Assembly: GCA_046309775.1 (NCBI GenBank)
Contig: JBKCOM010000042.1
Coordinates: forward strand, 1 to 5,395
Length of the DNA: 5,395 nt
Direction: 5' to 3'
Origin: JAIXWP01 sp046309775
GTDB lineage: Bacteria > Bacteroidota > Bacteroidia > Flavobacteriales_D > Sanyastnellaceae
The notes under the pieces are model-generated. The model worked only from the letters and a program-made list of their open reading frames with translations. It was not told the DNA's origin and made no database searches. The translations under genes were made by a program, and so were the position numbers. How positions within the stretch are numbered: the first letter of the stretch is position 1; every line of letters starts with the position of its first letter. Positions 1 through 5,395 of this stretch are shown piece after piece.

Positions 1-101
1 CCACTGCTTTTATCAATGATGTATTGAACAAAGTGGATGAGGAGGTTGTAAGAGAATACGTAATTCAACTCCTCGTAGAAAAAGAATTGCTTACGCTATG
101 A
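1..101 (+). CDS. sufD: SufD-like Fe-S cluster assembly protein, C-terminal fragment
   Basis: Only the last 32 residues and the stop codon (TGA 99-101) are in the window; the frame is open to the left edge. The tail begins TAFINDVLNKVDEEVVREYV and ends in a charged helix, the kind of C-terminus seen in SufB/SufD proteins, which form the scaffold with SufC on which Fe-S clusters are built in the cytoplasm. The stop overlaps the sufS start as ATGA, so the two are very probably translationally coupled. The identification rests mostly on position: in Bacteroidota suf operons sufD normally precedes sufS. A SufB tail is the main alternative. The fragment is too short to prove the family by sequence alone. 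Confidence 0.68.
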   Translation, partial: TAFINDVLNKVDEEVVREYVIQLLVEKELLTL

Positions 102-1342
102 CAACACAAGATTCCATCATACTTCCAAAAGCCGTAGATAAGCTACGCGACGAATTTCCCATTCTGCATCAGGAAGTAAATGGACATCCCCTTGTGTATT
201 TAGATAATGCTGCCACCTCTCAAAAACCTTTGAGTGTGGTGGAAAGCATTACCAATTATTACCTCGGCTACAATGCCAATATTCACCGCGGAGTACACCA
301 CCTCGCGAATTTGGCCACTGAGGCTTTTGAAAAGACAAGAAAAAAGTTAGCGGCTTTTCTTAATACACCTGATCAAAGAGAAATCATTTTCACCTCAGGT
401 ACCACGGATTCTATTAATCTCGTAGCACAAGCGTGGGGCCGAATGAACGTTCATTCGGGTGATGAAATTCTCGTGAGTATGCTCGAGCACCATAGCAATA
501 TCGTGCCTTGGCAAATGCTCGCTCAAGAGAAAGGTGCCGTTGTTCGCGTCATTCCCATCACTCCAAAAGGAGAATGGGACCTCAGCGATTTGAATCAACT
601 CGTGAATGCAAAGACCAAAATCATTGCTGTCAATCACGTTTCCAATGCTCTCGGCACCATCAATCCTATTGAGACATTGATTGCTGAAGCAAGGAAGGTA
701 GGCGCGAAAGTGCTTATTGACGGCGCACAGAGTGTGGTCCATTTTGAAGTAGATGTAAAAGCATTGGACTGTGATTTCTACTGTTTCAGCGCGCACAAAC
801 TCTATGGCCCAACAGGCGTAGGAGTATTGTATGGAAAAGCCGAGATATTAGAGGCGATGGCTCCCTACCGTGGTGGCGGCGAAATGATACACACAGTATC
901 CTTCTCAGGCACCACCTACAATGAAATACCGCATAAGTTCGAAGCAGGCACACCCAACATCGAAGGTATCATTGCATTCGGCGCTGCGCTTGACTTTGCA
1001 ACTTCTCTGGATAAAGATTTTGTGCAAAGCCACGAACACGAATTGTTGCGTTACGCCACCGAAAAATTGAGCTCCATCGAAGGTCTCAAGATTTATGGTG
1101 AATCAGAAAATAAAGTAAGCGTCATTAGTTTCCTCGTTGATGGCATTCATCCTTATGATTTGGGCACCTTGCTCGATCACCAAGGAATTGCAGTGCGCAC
1201 TGGACATCATTGCACCCAGCCACTGATGGAACACTTTGGAATCCCTGGTACAGTGCGCGCTTCATTCGCTGTGTACAATACCATTGAAGAAATCGATATG
1301 CTCTACAACGCCCTTATCAAGGCGATTTCGATGTTAAAATAA
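98..1342 (+). CDS. sufS: SufS cysteine desulfurase (group II, PLP-dependent)
   Basis: This 414-residue protein removes sulfur from L-cysteine, giving alanine and an enzyme-bound persulfide for Fe-S cluster assembly. The fold-type I PLP signatures are intact: EHHSNIVPWQ with the ring-stacking His131, DGAQS with Asp208 that contacts the pyridine nitrogen, and SAHKLYGPTG with Lys234 as the Schiff-base lysine. The catalytic Cys372 lies in RTGHHCTQP, the short-loop context of group II enzymes that need a sulfur acceptor such as SufE; group I enzymes (IscS/NifS) have a longer loop. These positions are a constant 8 residues later than in the E. coli enzyme, and total length is normal. The ATG overlaps the upstream stop, and sufE follows 2 bases after the TAA, so this is a tight operon. 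No Shine-Dalgarno sequence is evident at the start. Family assignment is firm. Confidence 0.97.
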   Translation: MTTQDSIILPKAVDKLRDEFPILHQEVNGHPLVYLDNAATSQKPLSVVESITNYYLGYNANIHRGVHHLANLATEAFEKTRKKLAAFLNTPDQREIIFTSGTTDSINLVAQAWGRMNVHSGDEILVSMLEHHSNIVPWQMLAQEKGAVVRVIPITPKGEWDLSDLNQLVNAKTKIIAVNHVSNALGTINPIETLIAEARKVGAKVLIDGAQSVVHFEVDVKALDCDFYCFSAHKLYGPTGVGVLYGKAEILEAMAPYRGGGEMIHTVSFSGTTYNEIPHKFEAGTPNIEGIIAFGAALDFATSLDKDFVQSHEHELLRYATEKLSSIEGLKIYGESENKVSVISFLVDGIHPYDLGTLLDHQGIAVRTGHHCTQPLMEHFGIPGTVRASFAVYNTIEEIDMLYNALIKAISMLK

Positions 1343-1344
1343 TT

Positions 1345-1761
1345 ATGGCAACGATAGAAGAAAGACAACAAGAAATCATTTCCGAATTCAGCATGTTCGA
1401 CGACTGGATGCAGAAGTATGAATACATCATCGAATTGGGAAAGGATTTGCCATTATTGGAGGAAGAAAAAAAATCCGATGATTTGTTGATTAAAGGTTGT
1501 CAATCGCGCGTTTGGCTCCATGCAGATTATGAAAATGATGGCACCATTCACTTCAAAGCGGATAGCGACGCCATCATTACCAAAGGCCTTGTATCTTTGG
1601 TCATCAGAGTACTCGACGGCATGCCTGCAAAAGACATTGCACAAAGTGACCTTCACTTTGTTAATGATATCGGACTCAGCAGCCACCTCAGTCCCACCCG
1701 AAGCAATGGCCTTGCTTCGATGATAAAACAGATGAAAATTTACGGCCTCGCCAAAATGTAA
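1345..1761 (+). CDS. sufE: SufE sulfur acceptor protein
   Basis: This 138-residue cytoplasmic protein takes the persulfide sulfur from SufS and passes it to the SufBCD scaffold, stimulating the desulfurase. The defining feature is the active-site Cys52 in IKGCQSRVWL, at almost the same position as Cys51 of E. coli SufE. The N-terminal helical part (about residues 5-40, with FDDWMQKYEYIIELGKDLP) and the C-terminal part with LSPTRSNGLASMIKQMK are also typical of the family. Length is normal and nothing appears broken. It starts 2 bases after the sufS stop, so translational coupling is likely, and the pairing with a group II desulfurase makes the functional call secure. CsdE is a paralogous alternative, but the suf context favours SufE. 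Confidence 0.95.
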   Translation: MATIEERQQEIISEFSMFDDWMQKYEYIIELGKDLPLLEEEKKSDDLLIKGCQSRVWLHADYENDGTIHFKADSDAIITKGLVSLVIRVLDGMPAKDIAQSDLHFVNDIGLSSHLSPTRSNGLASMIKQMKIYGLAKM

Positions 1762-1772
1762 ATAGCAGAAAC

Positions 1773-2081
1773 GTGAAAGCAGAGTTACAAAATAAGATCA
1801 TTGAGATTCTCAAAACGATCTACGATCCAGAGATTCCTGTGGATATTTACGAATTGGGACTCGTGTACATGATTGATGTCAACGATGAAAACTTCGCTAC
1901 GATCACCATGACACTCACCTCGCCTTCATGTCCTGTGGCTGAAACTTTGCCACCAGAGGTGGAGCAAAAAGTGGCTTCTGTACCCGGTGTGAATGGAGCT
2001 AAAGTCGAGATTACCTGGGATCCACCATGGGATAAAAGCATGATGAGTCAAGAGGCTATGCTCGAATTGGGCTTTCTTTAA
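1773..2081 (+). CDS. sufT: DUF59/MIP18-family Fe-S assembly factor (SufT-like)
   Basis: A 102-residue single-domain protein of the DUF59 (MIP18/PaaD-like) family, which is common at the end of suf operons and is linked to maturation or delivery of Fe-S clusters to target proteins. Visible signatures are YDPEIPVDIYELGLVY (about residues 17-32), the SPSCPVAE segment with the conserved Cys53, and a C-terminal ITWDPPWDKSMMS segment. The start must be GTG at 1773: no ATG, GTG or TTG lies upstream in this frame before a stop, and the next Met would remove the conserved DPEIP motif. No Shine-Dalgarno sequence precedes it. It lies 11 bases after sufE. The exact biochemical role is not settled for this family, so the sufT symbol follows usage for S. 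aureus-type proteins and context; a generic metal-sulfur cluster factor is the cautious name. Confidence 0.88.
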   Translation: MKAELQNKIIEILKTIYDPEIPVDIYELGLVYMIDVNDENFATITMTLTSPSCPVAETLPPEVEQKVASVPGVNGAKVEITWDPPWDKSMMSQEAMLELGFL

Positions 2082-2095
2082 TATCTTTCACCACA

Positions 2096-3238
2096 ATGAA
2101 AAAAATCGCCATCCTCGGTTCTACCGGGTCCATAGGCACGCAAGCGCTCGATGTCGTGCAAGCCAATCCTGATCACTTCTCTGTAGAAGTGCTCACTGCA
2201 CATTCCAACGCTGACTTGCTCATCGAACAGGCGAAAAAATTCAAGCCCAATGCGGTAGTTATTGGTGATGAATCAAAATACCTAATCGTAAAAGACGCAC
2301 TCTGGAACGATGATATCAAAGTGTACGCAGGTCAGGAAGCATTGGAGCAAATCGTAGAAAGTACGGAAATAGAACTCGTACTGACCGCTCTCGTTGGCGC
2401 GGCTGGCCTCAAACCCACCGTCAATGCCATCAATGCCGGTACGACCATCGCATTAGCGAATAAAGAAACTTTAGTAGTTGCCGGTGATCTCGTTACTGCC
2501 TTAGCAAAATCTAAAGCAGTAAATATTTATCCAGTCGATAGCGAGCACAGCGCCGTTTTCCAATGCCTTGCAGGTGAATGGCACAACCCTATTGAAAAAA
2601 TCATACTCACCGCGAGCGGTGGGCCTTTCAGAGGAAAATCGCGCGAATTTTTAAGCACCGTTACAAAGGCACAAGCACTCAAACATCCCAACTGGACAAT
2701 GGGTGCAAAGATCACCATTGATAGCGCTTCCCTCATGAACAAAGGGCTTGAGGTGATTGAAGCAAAATGGCTTTTCAATTTAAAGCCCGCTCAAATCGAA
2801 GTCATCGTTCATCCGCAGTCTATCATTCATAGCATCGTACAGTTTCAAGACGGCAGCATGAAGGCCCAAATGGGACTGCCCGACATGAAACTTCCGATTC
2901 AATATGCGATGGGTTATCCGAATCGTTTGCCTTCCGATTTTCCAAGATTTGATTTTACTAAATATCCTCAATTGACATTCGAACAGCCCGATACGAGCAC
3001 CTTCCGATGCCTCGGTCTCGCATTCGAAGCAATGGAACGCGGGGGCAATATGCCTTGCATCATGAATGCCGCGAATGAAATAGCGGTGGCAAAATTCCTC
3101 AATGATGAAATCGGATTTTTGGAAATTCCAGATATGATAGAGAAGGCAATGAACACCATTGACTTTGTGGCCACACCAACGCTCGATGATTATATCGCTA
3201 CAGATTTCGCCGCACGAGAATGTGCAGTGGCACTCTAA
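2096..3238 (+). CDS. dxr: 1-deoxy-D-xylulose 5-phosphate reductoisomerase
   Basis: Dxr (IspC) rearranges and reduces DXP to 2-C-methyl-D-erythritol 4-phosphate with NADPH and a divalent metal, the first committed step of the MEP isoprenoid pathway. All hallmarks are present in this 380-residue protein: the nucleotide-binding GSTGSIGTQALDVV at residue 8 onward, ALANKETLV, PVDSEHSA with metal ligands Asp148 and Glu150, LTASGGPFR, the catalytic region TIDSASLMNKGLEVIEA with metal ligand Glu219, HPQSIIHSIVQF, and GLPDMKLPIQYAM. Length fits the family. The ATG is followed by an AAA-rich stretch and has no clear Shine-Dalgarno sequence. It starts 14 bases after the SufT-like gene on the same strand, so it is probably in the suf transcript. 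The stop codon overlaps that of the convergent phosphodiesterase gene. rseP, which often follows dxr in Bacteroidota, is not here. Confidence 0.97.
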   Translation: MKKIAILGSTGSIGTQALDVVQANPDHFSVEVLTAHSNADLLIEQAKKFKPNAVVIGDESKYLIVKDALWNDDIKVYAGQEALEQIVESTEIELVLTALVGAAGLKPTVNAINAGTTIALANKETLVVAGDLVTALAKSKAVNIYPVDSEHSAVFQCLAGEWHNPIEKIILTASGGPFRGKSREFLSTVTKAQALKHPNWTMGAKITIDSASLMNKGLEVIEAKWLFNLKPAQIEVIVHPQSIIHSIVQFQDGSMKAQMGLPDMKLPIQYAMGYPNRLPSDFPRFDFTKYPQLTFEQPDTSTFRCLGLAFEAMERGGNMPCIMNAANEIAVAKFLNDEIGFLEIPDMIEKAMNTIDFVATPTLDDYIATDFAARECAVAL

Positions 3239-4107
3239 CTTTTTCTTAGAAATAGCATAGAGTCTGGATAGTCGGTGATGATACCATCTACATCCAGACC
3301 TACCAAACGCTGCGCTTCTTTCACATCGTTTACCGTCCAAGGTATCACGAGCATGTTTTTATCATGCGCATATTCTACGAGTTCTTCTGTAACCAGCTTG
3401 TAGAATGGACTAATCACATGCGGCTTGAAACCTAATGCCTTTACTTTCTCTTGATAATCTTCACTTTCGTCTACTAATAGCGCCAAGTGCATATCACTTT
3501 TTCTTTCGCGAACCACTTGTAACGCCCGTGTATCAAAGGACTGAATGATCGTTCGGTTTTCTACTTTCTTTCTATAAACAACATCCAATACCAAGTTTGC
3601 AAACTCGTCTACACTTGGATGCGTTACTCCGTCTCCATCGGGCGTTGACTTGATTTCTATATTGTAATTGACTGGATTCAAGCCCTTCTTTACAATTGTC
3701 ATTTCCACCGAATGAATGACTTCTTCGAGCGTTGGAATATATGTATCCATTTTCCGCTGATGTGGGAACTTTGTAACGGGAGATGAGCCACAATCCCAAC
3801 TGCGGAGCTGCTCTGCGGTCAATTCGTAAACTTTGGGCCTTGGTAGTGAATCACTGCCTTCTACCCCTCTCAATGAGCAGAAATCGGGAATAAAGGGATC
3901 GTGACATACGACTACTTGTCCATCTGCGCTGATGTGTACATCCAGCTCCAGTGTGGTCACCTGGATTTCAAGCGCATGCAAAAACCCTTGAATAGAATTT
4001 TCTGGGTATTCGCCTCTACTACCTCTGTGTCCCTCAATATCGATAGGACGATCGCCCCCACAAGACACCAGAAACAACAGGATAGCTATAAAACATACAT
4101 TTCTCAT
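3235..4107 (-). CDS. Glycerophosphodiester phosphodiesterase, predicted lipoprotein
   Basis: A GDPD-family TIM-barrel enzyme, expected to hydrolyse glycerophosphodiesters released from phospholipids to glycerol-3-phosphate and an alcohol. From the ATG at 4107 it has 290 residues. It opens with a short hydrophobic signal and the lipobox LVSC (Cys16), so it is probably a lipid-anchored protein exposed to the periplasm or outer membrane; no clear acidic surface-export signal follows the cysteine. Catalytic motifs are intact: GHRG (His27, Arg28), PENS (Glu36), LELDVH (Glu54, Asp56), CHDP (His69), PTLEEV, YNIEIK (Glu151), then WTVND and ITDYPD near the end. A TTG start 21 bases further upstream is possible, but the ATG places a normal lipoprotein signal at the N-terminus. 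The substrate is unknown. It converges with dxr, sharing stop-codon bases, and diverges from the LpxH-like gene. Confidence 0.93.
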   Translation of the reverse strand: MRNVCFIAILLFLVSCGGDRPIDIEGHRGSRGEYPENSIQGFLHALEIQVTTLELDVHISADGQVVVCHDPFIPDFCSLRGVEGSDSLPRPKVYELTAEQLRSWDCGSSPVTKFPHQRKMDTYIPTLEEVIHSVEMTIVKKGLNPVNYNIEIKSTPDGDGVTHPSVDEFANLVLDVVYRKKVENRTIIQSFDTRALQVVRERKSDMHLALLVDESEDYQEKVKALGFKPHVISPFYKLVTEELVEYAHDKNMLVIPWTVNDVKEAQRLVGLDVDGIITDYPDSMLFLRKS

Positions 4108-4138
4108 TCCCGCGAAGGTACGATACAAAAAACAACTT

Positions 4139-4168
4139 TTTGAAATAGAATATAATATCTTAAATCTA
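4139..4168 (+). promoter_or_regulatory. Weak candidate Bacteroidota-type promoter for the LpxH-like gene
   Basis: TTTG at 4139-4142 is followed after 18 bases by TAAATCTA at 4161-4168, which matches the Bacteroidota -7 consensus TAnnTTTG at four of six fixed positions. Transcription would start near 4175, giving a leader of about 120 bases that carries the inverted repeat and the heptamer array. The match is weak and the region is AT-rich, so this is only a suggestion. Confidence 0.22.
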
Positions 4169-4176
4169 ACGATGCC

Positions 4177-4286
<110 letters not shown>

Positions 4287-4295
4287 ATCACCACC

Positions 4296-5150
4296 ATGAG
4301 ATACAACCAGCGAAGAAAAATTGAAGCGCTCGTCATTTCTGACGTACACCTTGGAACCTACGGCTGTCATGCCTCCGAACTTGTTCGCTACCTCAAAAGT
4401 GTCGCTCCAAAAAAACTCATCCTCAACGGCGACATCATCGACATCTGGCAATTTTCTAAAAAATATTTCCCAAAAGAACACATGGCAGTCGTGAAAGAAA
4501 TCACACGCATGCTCTCTCATGGCGTTGAAGTCTACTACATCCCCGGCAATCACGACGAAATGCTTCGAAAATTCGCCGGTAATCGCATCGGAAATTTCTA
4601 CATCGATAATAAAGTATTACTAGAATTAGACGGCAAAAAAGTATGGTTCTTCCACGGTGATGTATTCGATGTAACAATGAAATTCTCACCAATAATCGCT
4701 AAATTAGGCGGAAAGGGCTATGATATGCTCATTCTCGTAAACCGAATGGTCAATCGGTTATTGGAAAAATTTGGAAGAGAAAAAATTTCACTTTCTAAAA
4801 AAATTAAAGACAGTGTAAAGGCTGCGGTGAAATTTGTCAATGACTTCGAAAATACCGCCATCAAAATGGGTATTCACAACCAATATGACTATGTAGTATG
4901 CGGACACATTCATAAGCCAGCACTCCGCAATGTCACTACCAACGAGGGTTCTATCGTGTATATGAATAGCGGAGATTGGATTGAAAACCTCACCGCCCTA
5001 GAATACAATGATGGCGAATGGAAACTCTTCGTCTATGATGAGGCTGCCTTACCAGAATTAGATAGCAGCGATGAACAAGACAAATTGATGTCGATGAATA
5101 GTAAAGAACTATTCAAACTGCTGACGCTCGAATTTGAGATGGTAAATTAA
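4296..5150 (+). CDS. LpxH-like metallophosphoesterase (UDP-2,3-diacylglucosamine diphosphatase family)
   Basis: A 284-residue calcineurin-like phosphoesterase of the LpxH/COG2908 type. LpxH cleaves UDP-2,3-diacylglucosamine to lipid X and UMP in lipid A synthesis at the inner face of the cytoplasmic membrane. All five metal-site motifs are present: DVHLG (Asp16, His18), GDIID (Asp46), GNHDE (Asn85, His86), FHGD (His120) and GHIHKP (His204, His206), followed by NSGDWIEN. A long helical, Lys-rich insert (about 125-195) lies between the last two His motifs, where LpxH has its lid. It is longer than E. coli LpxH (240 residues) and may be a paralogue with a different lipid-nucleotide substrate, so no symbol is given. 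There is no signal peptide. The ATG at 4296 is preferred to a TTG at 4281, which lies inside the last heptamer unit. Confidence 0.88.
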   Translation: MRYNQRRKIEALVISDVHLGTYGCHASELVRYLKSVAPKKLILNGDIIDIWQFSKKYFPKEHMAVVKEITRMLSHGVEVYYIPGNHDEMLRKFAGNRIGNFYIDNKVLLELDGKKVWFFHGDVFDVTMKFSPIIAKLGGKGYDMLILVNRMVNRLLEKFGREKISLSKKIKDSVKAAVKFVNDFENTAIKMGIHNQYDYVVCGHIHKPALRNVTTNEGSIVYMNSGDWIENLTALEYNDGEWKLFVYDEAALPELDSSDEQDKLMSMNSKELFKLLTLEFEMVN

Positions 5151-5155
5151 ACCTC

Positions 5156-5395
5156 CTATTTTTTCATCTCTTTAAATGGTCCATACTTGTGCTGTTGCTC
5201 GCTGAAAGCATCGGCAAACGGTCCAAATGGATGATCAATCGGCTTTTTAGAAACGTCTGGCCAATCACTCGGCGTCGCTTTATGCGGGCGAGGTTGCGAA
5301 TTGACAAAGGCCGCCAAATCCCACGCCTCTTCATCACTCAACTGGGGATGACGATGGTCTGCCCCAAGCGGCATATTGTATTTTGCATATTTCGC
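5156..5395 (-). CDS. c-type cytochrome, TsdA-like, C-terminal fragment
   Basis: The last 79 residues of a protein on the - strand whose start lies beyond the right edge; the frame is open to the window end. The fragment reads AKYAKYNMPLGA, then LSDEEAWDLAAFVNSQPRPH, DWPD, KPIDHPFGPFAD and FSEQQHKYGPF. These match the C-terminal pattern I know from diheme c-type cytochromes of the thiosulfate dehydrogenase (TsdA) type and related periplasmic cytochromes. The Met of NMP is a plausible axial haem ligand, as in class I cytochromes. The CXXCH haem-binding motifs are outside the window, so haem number and activity cannot be judged. Its stop lies 5 bases from that of the LpxH-like gene, tail to tail. 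Cytochrome identity is likely; thiosulfate oxidation is only an inference. Confidence 0.8.
   Translation of the reverse strand, partial: AKYAKYNMPLGADHRHPQLSDEEAWDLAAFVNSQPRPHKATPSDWPDVSKKPIDHPFGPFADAFSEQQHKYGPFKEMKK

Noticed and set aside
395..796. 133-codon open frame on the - strand
   Set aside because: It is fully antisense to sufS catalytic sequence and has no recognisable domain.
3222..3244. GTGC-AGTG-GCAC hairpin followed by a T-rich stretch as a dxr terminator
   Set aside because: The stem has only 4 bp and lies inside the last codons of dxr; too weak to call.
2780..3340. 186-codon open frame on the - strand
   Set aside because: It lies antisense to the conserved C-terminal half of dxr and out of frame with the phosphodiesterase gene; its composition is rich in Cys, His and Arg, and no family is recognisable.
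4105..4128. TTG start for the phosphodiesterase, adding seven residues
   Set aside because: The ATG at 4107 gives a compact lipoprotein signal with Arg right after Met, then a hydrophobic stretch and LVSC; the extra residues add nothing recognisable.
4151..4156. TATAAT on the + strand as a sigma-70 -10 box
   Set aside because: No -35 element sits at the right distance, Bacteroidota promoters use a different consensus, and the segment is AT-rich, so a chance match is likely.

Overview
The window reads as a compact stretch of chromosome from a Bacteroidota bacterium. The evidence is indirect: the order sufD-sufS-sufE-DUF59, starts that mostly lack a Shine-Dalgarno sequence and sit in A-rich contexts, a lipoprotein-type signal peptide, and protein sequences that look like Bacteroidota members of their families. 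A finer assignment cannot be made from this window. There are no RNA genes, insertion sequences, phage genes or CRISPR arrays.

Left part (1-3238, + strand): a tightly packed co-directional set. It starts with the tail of a SufD-like protein, overlapping sufS by ATGA. It continues with the cysteine desulfurase sufS, the sulfur-transfer partner sufE (2 bases later), a DUF59/SufT-like Fe-S maturation factor with a GTG start (11 bases later), and dxr (ispC) 14 bases later. SufS takes sulfur from cysteine, SufE relays it to the SufBCD scaffold (mostly outside the window), and the DUF59 protein probably helps deliver clusters. Dxr makes MEP, the first committed intermediate of isoprenoid synthesis; it is not an Fe-S enzyme, but IspG and IspH later in the pathway are.

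Middle (3235-4295): a glycerophosphodiester phosphodiesterase, predicted to be a lipoprotein, runs on the - strand and meets dxr tail to tail with the two stop codons overlapping. A 188-bp divergent intergenic region follows. It is the only substantial non-coding space here and holds the most unusual DNA: a large imperfect inverted repeat, a perfect 16-bp palindrome, and a 63-bp heptanucleotide tandem array made of five ATTCCGA units followed by four ATTGAGA units, ending 9 bases before the next start codon.

Right part (4296-5395): an LpxH-like metallophosphoesterase (+ strand) with all motifs intact, then, after 5 bases, the C-terminal part of a c-type cytochrome resembling TsdA-type thiosulfate dehydrogenases (- strand), which runs off the window edge.

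The protein-coding content is ordinary housekeeping and envelope-lipid metabolism. I see no convincing new multi-gene system. The points worth a second look are the heptamer array with its neighbouring inverted repeats, the attachment of dxr to the suf operon, and two convergent gene pairs with no room for a separate terminator.
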